6,470 nt of DNA, from contig JAZTXR010000112.1 of the NCBI GenBank assembly GCA_045636545.1, positions 1 to 6,470 of the forward strand, in the 5' to 3' direction. Below are positions 1-5,985 of the stretch, piece after piece. The notes below the pieces were generated by a model. That model was not told the DNA's origin. It saw nothing but the letters and a program-made list of their open reading frames with translations, and did not search any database. The stretch is from HGM04593 sp045636545. GTDB lineage: Bacteria; Bacteroidota; Bacteroidia; Bacteroidales; Bacteroidaceae. Within the stretch, counting starts at the first letter, position 1; every line of letters starts with the position of its first letter. The translations under genes were made by a program, and so were the position numbers.

Positions 1-75
1 CTACCGCTCATCGAAAGCTACGATTAGGCGAGAGCAAAGAAAGTTTACTTGCTTTGCCGAGCGGTAGTAGCTTCG
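1..75. repeat. Palindrome-rich intergenic repeat, Bacteroidales type
   Basis: A compact nest of inverted repeats. Arms GCAAAGAAAGT (34-44) and ACTTGCTTTGC (47-57) form an 11-bp stem with one mismatch around a TT centre. CTACCGCTC (1-9) is the exact reverse complement of GAGCGGTAG (59-67). CGAAAGCTA (12-20) nearly matches the reverse complement of TAGCTTCG (68-75). The core, with GGCGAGAGCAAAG on one side and CTTTGCCGAGC on the other, resembles a dispersed intergenic element I recall from Bacteroides and Prevotella genomes; that is memory, not a search. The left end may be cut by the window edge. No coding function is evident. Confidence 0.5.
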
Positions 76-173
76 TAAAACAAAACATCTTATGATTTTT
101 TCATTAAGGTATGGTCGATATGACACCAACGCGGTTTTTCAATATGTGAGTCAACTGCTATATTATTACATAT

Positions 174-200
174 AAAAAAGATGCTGCATTCCGCAACATC
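174..200 (-). terminator. Rho-independent terminator of trmO
   Basis: Read on the minus strand, GATGTTGC and GCAGCATC form an 8-bp stem (one G-T pair) closed by the loop GGAAT, followed directly by six T residues. It starts 40 bases past the trmO stop codon and is correctly oriented to end that transcript. The plus strand has no T-run on the other side, so it acts in one direction only. Confidence 0.85.
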
Positions 201-239
201 TGTCCTTTATATGGCAAAGAGAGAGAACTGCCCACACAA

Positions 240-923
240 TCACAGCCTCTCCACACCAACGACTTCCAACACCCCCTCGGGAGAGACCATGAACTTTACA
301 TCATACCCTGCAAAAGGCATACCGTACACCCTCTCCGGGTCATTGTGATACTGCGGACGGGGGTCAAGCTCCAGCACCTTGCAAAGAGCCGCAAAATCCT
401 CATCACAAAAGAACACACGGAAATCATCGGGGAAATGCACCACCACCTTCTTCCACAGCTTCTTGTCGACAAAGCCACTGCGCACCCCGGTGTGGGCATC
501 GGCATACTCCACGTATGGCTTTATGTCAAAAATAGGGGTTCCATCTACAAGGTCGGCACCTGCAACAACAAGTGCAAGGGCGGTACCACACTCCTCTACC
601 CCAAGCAAACGCACCGACGACAGCCCCAAAGAGTTGGGGCGGAATGGAGAACGGGTTGCGAAAACTCCCATATACTCGTTACCGCCAAGCAACGGCGGGC
701 GCACAAGCGGCGACCACTCACCCTCCTTTTTGCCATTGAGCGAAAATCCCCATATCAGCCACAGATAGTCGAATCCCTCAATGCCACGCAAAGCATCGGC
801 ATTACAATACCCGGGCTCAAAGAGAATGCGCCCCACAAGCTCCGGCACCAGCCCGCTCTGCCGCGGCACACCGAATTTTGTGGTAAGTTGTGAATGGTAA
901 TATGCTATAGGCTGAATATTCAT
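240..923 (-). CDS. trmO: tRNA (N6-threonylcarbamoyladenosine(37)-N6)-methyltransferase TrmO
   Basis: TrmO (YaeB/TsaA family) uses S-adenosylmethionine to N6-methylate threonylcarbamoyladenosine at position 37 of threonine tRNAs, in the cytoplasm. Visible family motifs, numbered from an upstream GTG codon at 926, are KFGVPRQSGL (17-26), GFDYLWLIWGF (51-61), VRPPLLGG (75-82), the signature GVFATRSPFRPNSLGLS (87-103) and GADLVDGTPIFDIKPYVEYAD (123-143). The C-terminal TrmO_C part has DPRPQYHNDPERVYGMPF (188-205). About 227 residues is the normal full length (E. coli about 235). I chose the ATG at 923 over the GTG one codon upstream; neither has a Shine-Dalgarno sequence, which is usual in Bacteroidota. 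It is a single gene with its own terminator, divergent from the sialic acid operon, and probably not functionally linked to it. Confidence 0.93.
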   Translation of the reverse strand: MNIQPIAYYHSQLTTKFGVPRQSGLVPELVGRILFEPGYCNADALRGIEGFDYLWLIWGFSLNGKKEGEWSPLVRPPLLGGNEYMGVFATRSPFRPNSLGLSSVRLLGVEECGTALALVVAGADLVDGTPIFDIKPYVEYADAHTGVRSGFVDKKLWKKVVVHFPDDFRVFFCDEDFAALCKVLELDPRPQYHNDPERVYGMPFAGYDVKFMVSPEGVLEVVGVERL

Positions 924-927
924 CACT

Positions 928-940
928 GTGCAATTTGCAC
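928..940. promoter_or_regulatory. Perfect palindrome beside the trmO start
   Basis: GTGCAA and TTGCAC are exact inverted arms separated by one base, ending 5 bases from the trmO ATG on the minus strand. As RNA the loop would be too tight for the whole stem, so a DNA-level protein site is likelier than a hairpin. It could equally be chance in a short A/T-rich spacer. No regulator can be named. Confidence 0.25.
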
Positions 941-995
941 GCGAAGATAATAAAGCAACATCTATCCGTTAACATTTTAAGACACAAATTTGCAG

Positions 996-1028
996 TTTCT
1001 GATATTTTTTCTTTTTTTTGTAGATTGG
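996..1028 (+). promoter_or_regulatory. Possible Bacteroidota-type promoter of the sialic acid operon
   Basis: TTTC at 996-999 and TAGATTGG at 1021-1028 are 21 bases apart. They approximate the Bacteroides primary-sigma elements (-33 TTTG, -7 TAnnTTTG), with one mismatch in each. Transcription would begin near 1033, giving a leader of about 55 bases that starts at the palindrome at 1036. The T-rich run at 1005-1019 lies between the elements. This is a weak match and the only candidate I could find on this strand. Confidence 0.25.
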
Positions 1029-1035
1029 TATAGGT

Positions 1036-1047
1036 GTGTGCGCACAC
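1036..1047. promoter_or_regulatory. Perfect 12-bp palindrome, candidate operator of the sialic acid operon
   Basis: GTGTGCGCACAC is its own reverse complement. It lies 41 bases before the lyase start codon, in a spacer that is otherwise strongly A/T-rich. Its position, just downstream of the best promoter candidate, suits a repressor site controlling the operon in response to sialic acid or an intermediate. No regulator gene is in the window, so the binding protein is unknown. An RNA hairpin is less likely because a gapless palindrome folds poorly. Confidence 0.35.
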
Positions 1048-1088
1048 GTATGAACGCGAATTTATCAACTTATAACTATATATAGATT

Positions 1089-2006
1089 ATGGAAAAGATT
1101 ATCGGCCTCATTGATGCCCCGTTCACACCATTCTACGAGAACGGCGAAGTGAATTACGAACCAATCCCGGCATACGCGCAGATGCTTGCCAAGAACGGCA
1201 TGAAGGGTGTATTCATCAACGGCTCATCGGGCGAGGGATACATGCTCACCGAGGAGGAGCGCATAAAGCTCACCGAGGCGTGGGTAGCCGCAGCTCCCGA
1301 GGGCTTCAAAATCATAGTCCACGTAGGCAGCACCTGTGTGAAGTCAAGCCGCAGAATGGCCGAGCACGCACAGAAGATGGGAGTGTTCGGCATTGGCGCA
1401 ATGGCACCTCCATTTCCCAAGGTGGGCCGCGTTGAGGAGCTGGTGAAATATTGCGAGGAGATTGCATCGGCAGCTCCAGAGTTGCCTTTCTATTTCTACC
1501 ACATACCGGCATTCAACGGTGCTTTCCTTCCAATGGTGAAGTTCCTTGAAGCGGTAGACGGCCGCATCCCCAACTTTGCAGGCATCAAATACACATACGA
1601 GAGCCTCTACGAATATAACCAGTGCCGACTTTACAAGAACGGAAAGTTCGATATGCTCCACGGCCAGGACGAGACCATACTACCCTGCCTTGCCATGGGC
1701 GGTGCACAGGGCGGCATAGGCGGCACAACCAACTACAACGGCTGCAACCTTGCCGGCATCATCGATGCATGGAACGCAGGCGACCTTGAGAAGGCACGCG
1801 AGCTGCAGAATTTCTCACAGGAGGTCATCAACGTCATCTGCCACTACCGCGGCAACATCGTGGGCGGCAAGCGCATAATGAAGCTCATCGGCCTTGACCT
1901 TGGCAAGAACCGCACCCCTTTCCAGAACATGACAGACGAAGAGGAGGCAGCCATGCGCAAGGAGCTCGAGGCAATCAACTTCTTCGAGCGTTGCAATAAG
2001 TTCTGA
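1089..2006 (+). CDS. nanA: N-acetylneuraminate lyase
   Basis: A class I aldolase that cleaves Neu5Ac to N-acetylmannosamine and pyruvate in the cytoplasm; the orthologue in B. fragilis is called NanL. The 305 residues form one DapA/NanA-type TIM barrel of normal length. GSSGEG at 45-50 is the pyruvate-carboxylate loop (usually GSTGE or GTTGE). The catalytic tyrosine is Y137 in YHIP. The Schiff-base lysine is K167 in GIKYT. HGQDE (191-195) corresponds to the sialate-binding G-x-DE loop that separates these lyases from dihydrodipicolinate synthases. YHIP and the loop resemble the vertebrate and Bacteroides branch. It is the first gene of the operon, 68 bases before the epimerase. The start follows TATATATAGATT with no Shine-Dalgarno sequence. 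Another 2-keto-sugar-acid aldolase is possible, but the neighbours argue for sialate. Confidence 0.92.
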   Translation: MEKIIGLIDAPFTPFYENGEVNYEPIPAYAQMLAKNGMKGVFINGSSGEGYMLTEEERIKLTEAWVAAAPEGFKIIVHVGSTCVKSSRRMAEHAQKMGVFGIGAMAPPFPKVGRVEELVKYCEEIASAAPELPFYFYHIPAFNGAFLPMVKFLEAVDGRIPNFAGIKYTYESLYEYNQCRLYKNGKFDMLHGQDETILPCLAMGGAQGGIGGTTNYNGCNLAGIIDAWNAGDLEKARELQNFSQEVINVICHYRGNIVGGKRIMKLIGLDLGKNRTPFQNMTDEEEAAMRKELEAINFFERCNKF

Positions 2007-2018
2007 GAAGAAAAAACA

Positions 2019-2057
2019 CTAAAGACCTTGAGGACTTTAAAGACATTAAAGACCTTA
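2019..2057 (+). repeat. 9-bp tandem repeat between lyase and epimerase genes
   Basis: Four 9-bp units, CTAAAGACC, TTGAGGACT, TTAAAGACA and TTAAAGACC, plus a partial TTA, fill most of the 68-base gap between the two genes; consensus TTAAAGACC. There is no stem-loop or T-run, so it is not a terminator, and co-transcription across it is expected. Similar TTAAAGAC-type runs are, to my memory, common between Bacteroidales genes. Confidence 0.6.
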
Positions 2058-2074
2058 TAAAAAACATCAACACT

Positions 2075-3256
2075 ATGAATTGGAATGAATACCTGAAAGG
2101 TTGGGCGCAGCAGTACCGCGACGACCTCGTAAACAATATTATGCCTTTCTGGCTCAAGAACGGACTCGACCGCGTGAACGGCGGTGTCTACACATGTTTA
2201 GACCGCGACGGCTCACTCATCGACAGCACAAAATCGGTGTGGTTCCAGGGACGTTTTGCATTTGTGTGCAGTTTTGCATACAACACAATAGAGAAGAACC
2301 CCGAGTGGCTTGCAGCAGCCAAAAGCACCATAGATTTCATTGAGGCACACTGCTCCGACACCGACGGCCGCATGTACTTTGAGGTGATGGCCGACGGCAC
2401 ACCGCTGCGCAAGCGCCGCTATGTATTCTCGGAGAGCTTCGCGGCCATTGCCATGGCCGAGTACGCCAAGGCAAGCGGTGACATGACATACGCACAGAAG
2501 GCCTTGAACCTATTCAAGGATATACGCAAGTTCGTAGCCACACCGGGATACATGGAACCCAAGTACCTGCCATCACTGCAGGCAAAGGGGCACTCACTGG
2601 TAATGATTCTCATAAACACAGCATCGCGCATACGCAACGTCATCGGCGACCCTGTGCTCGACCAACAGATTGACGAGTCGATAGCTTCGCTCAAGGACTT
2701 CATGAAGCCCGAATTCAAGGCGCTTCTTGAGACCGTTGGCACAAACGGCGAGTTCATCGACACCATCAATGGCCGTCTCATCAACCCCGGCCACTGCATA
2801 GAGACTGCATGGTTCCTTCTCGAGGAGGCAAAGCACCGCGGTTGGGACAAGGAACTGACAGCCCAGGCTCTGCAGATTCTTGACTGGTCTTGGGAGTGGG
2901 GCTGGGACAAGCAGTATGGCGGTATCATCAACTTCCGCGACTGCAAGAACCTCCCGCCACAGGACTACTCACAGGACATGAAGTTCTGGTGGCCGCAGAC
3001 CGAGGCCATCATTGCCACACTCTATGCATACGAGGCAACAGGCGACGACAAGTACCTCATCTGGCACAAGCAGATAAGCGAGTGGACATACGCCCACTTC
3101 CCCGACAGCGAGTGTGGCGAGTGGTACGGCTACCTGCACCGCGACGGCACTGTGGCACAGCCCGCCAAGGGCAACATCTTCAAAGGGCCTTTCCACATTC
3201 CAAGAATGATGATAATGTCTTTCGAGCTATGCAACATACTCACAGGAGATAAATAA
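2075..3256 (+). CDS. AGE family N-acylglucosamine 2-epimerase (ManNAc to GlcNAc)
   Basis: Member of the AGE/renin-binding-protein family, (alpha/alpha)6-barrel enzymes that interconvert free ManNAc and GlcNAc in the cytoplasm. The 393 residues match the family's usual length. Recognisable active-site positions are R60 in WFQGR, H173 in KGHSLVM, H240 in NPGHCIE, E310 in WWPQTE and H374 in GPFHIPR. From memory these line up with R57, H239, E308 and H372 of cyanobacterial AGE. The B. fragilis counterpart is called NanE, but it is unrelated to the ManNAc-6-phosphate epimerase NanE of E. coli, so I leave the symbol blank. Placement right after the lyase indicates the route Neu5Ac to ManNAc to GlcNAc with no phosphorylation before epimerisation. 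The start ATG lacks a Shine-Dalgarno sequence. Cellobiose or mannose epimerases share the fold and are the less likely alternative. Confidence 0.88.
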   Translation: MNWNEYLKGWAQQYRDDLVNNIMPFWLKNGLDRVNGGVYTCLDRDGSLIDSTKSVWFQGRFAFVCSFAYNTIEKNPEWLAAAKSTIDFIEAHCSDTDGRMYFEVMADGTPLRKRRYVFSESFAAIAMAEYAKASGDMTYAQKALNLFKDIRKFVATPGYMEPKYLPSLQAKGHSLVMILINTASRIRNVIGDPVLDQQIDESIASLKDFMKPEFKALLETVGTNGEFIDTINGRLINPGHCIETAWFLLEEAKHRGWDKELTAQALQILDWSWEWGWDKQYGGIINFRDCKNLPPQDYSQDMKFWWPQTEAIIATLYAYEATGDDKYLIWHKQISEWTYAHFPDSECGEWYGYLHRDGTVAQPAKGNIFKGPFHIPRMMIMSFELCNILTGDK

Positions 3257-3299
3257 AAAGCCCGATAAATGAAGGCAACCTATTAACAACAAAACACAC

Positions 3300-3340
3300 A
3301 GACCACCTCCAACCCCAACAGATGGAGCAAGAGGTGGTCT
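3300..3340 (+). promoter_or_regulatory. 10-bp leader hairpin in front of the symporter fusion gene
   Basis: AGACCACCTC (3300-3309) pairs perfectly with GAGGTGGTCT (3331-3340) around a 21-base loop, ending 10 bases before the ATG. What follows is ACTATATTCT, with no T-run, so it is not an ordinary intrinsic terminator. The 3' arm holds GAGGTG, complementary to the 16S rRNA 3' end. The 5' arm and first loop base read CACCTCC (3304-3310), the same as the anti-Shine-Dalgarno sequence. A shorter alternative stem, CTCCA (3307-3311) with TGGAG (3323-3327), would break the long one. A role in translation control, or in mRNA processing that sets transporter level apart from the two enzymes, is inferred. 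Confidence 0.55.
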
Positions 3341-3350
3341 ACTATATTCT

Positions 3351-5918
3351 ATGAAAAAATATCTTTTCCTTTCACTCACACTCCTCTGCTCTGTGCTGGG
3401 CATAGCGCAGAACAAAGTCACCGTGTCACCGGCACAGCCATTGGAGAAAGCAGTCTCGGGCCACTATGCAGCATGGACCGACAACGGACTACACACCTAC
3501 GGAGGATGCAATTTCCCCGATGTACCCTGTGCCGATGGCGGACAGAAGGTGTTCTACCCACGCGCCTACGGCGCAAGCGTGCAGGTGCCCGGCGGTGCAG
3601 TGTACCTTGGCGGAATGGATGCGGCATCCTCGTCAAGCGAATGCCTCTTCATCAATGCCACAGACGGCACATCCACTCCCATAGCATCGCTACCTGTAGG
3701 ATTGGATAACTTTGCCGCCACATACTACGATGGCACAATCTGGGTAGCCGGAGGCCAGAGCAATGGTGTTCCTAACAACAAGGTGTATGCTTTGGAGTTA
3801 TCGAGCGGAAAGGTGAAAGCGGAAAGCGGAAAGGGGAAAGGGGAAAGCAATGCATGGAGCATGGTTGCTACCCTGCCCGATGAATGTCGCCTGCAGCCTT
3901 GCGCGGCGGTGCAGAACACAGCTGCAGGCTATGCCCTCTTCATTTTTGGAGGCTACCGGCCAAAGACAGACAGTATGGAGGCAAAGGTATACACCGACGG
4001 CGTATATATTACCCTTGCAGAGCTGAAGAACGGCGCAGCAACACCTGCGCAATGGAAACGCACAGCACCATCACAGGCATGGAGCCATGCCGCTGTTGAC
4101 GGCAAGCGTACACAACACGTTCAGGCCATGGTAGGCAGCACCTGCAGCACAATAGGCTACAGCCACGTACTCTTCTTTGGCGGTGTCGACCACGACATTT
4201 TCCTCAGCGCCATCGAAGGCCGCCAGGACAGCCTCTATCTGCGCCACACACCCGATTGGTACAGATTCCGCCAGGATGTGCTCACCTACCACACAATCAC
4301 CGACTCATGGGGGCTACTTCCCGGCAACAGCCTGCTTGCGCGCGCCGGTGCCTGCCTGACACAGGAGACCGGTGGCAAAGGATGGAGTTACAGCGGTGGT
4401 GAACTGATGCCCGGCGTGCGCAGTACCGACGTTTCACACATTGAGGTGAGTAACGAAAAGAGCTTCGGTTGGCTCAACTGGGCTGTGCTTGTCTTCTACC
4501 TTGCAGCAATGTTGGGAATGGGTATATACTTCATGCGCAAGGAGAACGGCGCCGACGACTTCTTCAAGGGCGGTGGCCGCATCCCCTGGTGGGCAGCCGG
4601 CATAAGCATCTACGCCACCATGCTCTCGGCAATCACCTATATGACAATCCCGGCCAAGGCCTACACCACCGACTGGACCTACTACCCCATGCTGTGGATG
4701 ATTCTGCTTGTCAGCCTGCCCGTCATAAAGTACTATCTCCCCTACTTCCGCAAGCTCAACGTGACCAGTGCCTACGAGATACTCGAGCAGCGTTTCAACC
4801 TCTTCACCCGCATGCTGGCCTCTGCACTCTTCTGTGTATTCATGATTGTGCGCATGGCCATCGTGCTATACCTCCCCTCGCTGGCACTCACAGCCGTGAC
4901 TGGAATCGACATCTACCTGTGCATCGTGCTCATGGGACTAGTTACAATAATCTACTGTACCATGGGCGGTGTCGAGGCCGTAATATGGGGCGACGTAGTA
5001 CAGGGCCTGATACTTGTTTTCGGTGCCATCTTTGCAGTAATATACCTGGCCGTTGAAACCGAGGGAGGAATAAGCGGCTGCATCAACATTGCGCTTGAGA
5101 ACGACAAGCTGCGCCTCTTCGACTGGAGCAGCTCCTGGTCACAAGCAACATGGTGGGTAATAATCTTGGGCGGCCTTGCCAACAACCTTATATCCTACAC
5201 CTCGGACCAGACCGTCATACAGCGCTATCTCACCACCCCCGACGAGAAATCGGCCGGCCGTGGCATTCTTGTAAACGGTGTGATGAGCGTGTTCGTCTCA
5301 GTAGCCTTTTATATGATAGGCACAGGCCTCTACACATTCTACAAGACCCACCCTGCGGAGCTTGACATCACCATGGGACAGTCCGATGCCATATTCCCCT
5401 TCTTCATGATGAGCCAGATGCCTGCCGGCATTGCCGGTGCACTCATAGCAGCCATCTTCGCGGCAACAATGAGCACCATATCAAGCAACATCAACAGCGT
5501 TGCCACAGCGTTCTCCATCGACTTCTGGAAACGCTTCCGCACCGCTACCACCGACTCGCAGCTTGTGGTCGTTGCCCGCTGGGCATCTGTGGTCAGCGGC
5601 GTTGTAGGCCTGCTGCTTGCCCTGTTCATGGCCACATGGAACATACAGTCATTCCTCGACTTCTTCAACGAAGCCCTGGGATTGCTCACCAGCGGCCTGG
5701 GCGGACTGTTCTTCATTGCAGTGTTCATGAAACGTGTCAAGGGCTATGCTGCACTCGCAGGCTTTGTGGCTGGTGAGATTGTAGTATTCTGCATGAGTGA
5801 ATACACCAGTGCCAACTTCCTGCTCTTTGGAGCCATAGGCATGGCAGTGAGCATCGTAGTGGCGTGGTTGCTCTCGCTGGGCAGCCCTGCGTGCCTGCCC
5901 AAAAACGCGAACAAGTAA
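3351..5918 (+). CDS. Periplasmic sialate mutarotase-like kelch propeller fused to SiaT-type sodium:solute symporter
   Basis: An 855-residue two-part protein. Residues 1-19 are a signal peptide with likely cleavage A19/Q20. Residues about 30-366 carry six kelch glycine pairs (51-52, 87-88, 134-135, 200-201, 277-278, 349-350), as expected for a six-bladed propeller like NanM/YjhT, probably its cyclically permuted relative. About seven residues later the membrane part starts (373-845, 13-14 helices), an SLC5/SSS transporter. Its residues A422, L425, S426, T429, R501, D548, S708, S711 and S712 fall at a constant offset of 366 from sodium- and sialate-binding positions I recall for Proteus SiaT (56, 59, 60, 63, 135, 182, 342, 345, 346). 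Inferred role: convert alpha- to beta-Neu5Ac in the periplasm and import it with sodium. It takes the place of the MFS permease NanT of the B. fragilis operon. Residues 152-166 come from a 7-bp repeat. Substrate is inferred from the operon; transporter family is certain. Confidence 0.88.
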   Translation: MKKYLFLSLTLLCSVLGIAQNKVTVSPAQPLEKAVSGHYAAWTDNGLHTYGGCNFPDVPCADGGQKVFYPRAYGASVQVPGGAVYLGGMDAASSSSECLFINATDGTSTPIASLPVGLDNFAATYYDGTIWVAGGQSNGVPNNKVYALELSSGKVKAESGKGKGESNAWSMVATLPDECRLQPCAAVQNTAAGYALFIFGGYRPKTDSMEAKVYTDGVYITLAELKNGAATPAQWKRTAPSQAWSHAAVDGKRTQHVQAMVGSTCSTIGYSHVLFFGGVDHDIFLSAIEGRQDSLYLRHTPDWYRFRQDVLTYHTITDSWGLLPGNSLLARAGACLTQETGGKGWSYSGGELMPGVRSTDVSHIEVSNEKSFGWLNWAVLVFYLAAMLGMGIYFMRKENGADDFFKGGGRIPWWAAGISIYATMLSAITYMTIPAKAYTTDWTYYPMLWMILLVSLPVIKYYLPYFRKLNVTSAYEILEQRFNLFTRMLASALFCVFMIVRMAIVLYLPSLALTAVTGIDIYLCIVLMGLVTIIYCTMGGVEAVIWGDVVQGLILVFGAIFAVIYLAVETEGGISGCINIALENDKLRLFDWSSSWSQATWWVIILGGLANNLISYTSDQTVIQRYLTTPDEKSAGRGILVNGVMSVFVSVAFYMIGTGLYTFYKTHPAELDITMGQSDAIFPFFMMSQMPAGIAGALIAAIFAATMSTISSNINSVATAFSIDFWKRFRTATTDSQLVVVARWASVVSGVVGLLLALFMATWNIQSFLDFFNEALGLLTSGLGGLFFIAVFMKRVKGYAALAGFVAGEIVVFCMSEYTSANFLLFGAIGMAVSIVVAWLLSLGSPACLPKNANK
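3806..3847 (+). repeat. In-frame heptanucleotide tandem repeat, six units
   Basis: Six 7-bp units follow one another: CGGAAAG, GTGAAAG, CGGAAAG, CGGAAAG, GGGAAAG, GGGAAAG. They encode the lysine/glycine/serine-rich stretch at residues 152-166, in a loop between propeller strands. Since 7 is not a multiple of 3, gain or loss of one or two units would shift the frame; three units would keep it. In the other two frames stops occur at 3881-3883 and 4024-4026, so a shifted product would lack the whole transporter. Confidence 0.8.
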
Positions 5919-5966
5919 CACGACCGTAAGGACACGGCATGCCGTGTCCGCCCAAATCGCGAACAA
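5897..5966 (+). repeat. Imperfect direct repeat bracketing a palindrome
   Basis: GCCCAAAAACGCGAACAA (5897-5914) and GCCCAAATCGCGAACAA (5950-5966) are nearly identical and flank 35 bases holding the symporter stop codon and a 20-bp palindrome. The first copy encodes the last residues before the stop (PKNANK); the second is non-coding. The arrangement looks like a duplication formed when a small palindromic element entered or was copied at the gene end, but it carries no gene and cannot be assigned to a known element. Confidence 0.5.
5930..5949. repeat. Perfect 20-bp palindrome after the symporter gene
   Basis: GGACACGGCA followed by TGCCGTGTCC is a gapless perfect palindrome starting 12 bases past the symporter stop. 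There is no T-run on either side, so it is not a standard intrinsic terminator. Palindromes built on ACACGGCATGCCGTGT recur, as far as I remember, in many bacterial genomes as repetitive extragenic elements. It may protect the 3' end of the operon mRNA. Confidence 0.6.
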
Positions 5967-5985
5967 AAAAAGGGTACTAAAAACT

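Noticed and set aside
345..893. Plus-strand open frame of 182 codons across trmO
   Set aside because: Antisense shadow of a clear TrmO with all its motifs. The predicted protein has no domain character.
2419..2946. Minus-strand frame of 175 codons in the epimerase gene
   Set aside because: Antisense shadow; the epimerase frame has all catalytic residues and normal length.
3300..3340. Intrinsic terminator between epimerase and symporter genes
   Set aside because: The stem is strong but is followed by ACTATATTCT rather than a T-run, and lies 10 bases from a start codon. No good promoter is seen between it and the epimerase gene.
3806..3847. Frameshift or pseudogene in the fusion gene
   Set aside because: With six heptamers the frame is intact and the propeller continues normally with the next kelch strand (AWSMVATLP), so the gene is not broken in this copy.
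4469..5056. Plus-strand frame of 195 codons inside the symporter gene
   Set aside because: Out-of-frame shadow of the transporter, rich in His, Arg and Pro as expected from a shifted membrane-protein sequence.
5930..5949. Operon terminator at the 20-bp palindrome
   Set aside because: There is no T-rich tract on either side; the better terminator is at 6066-6097.
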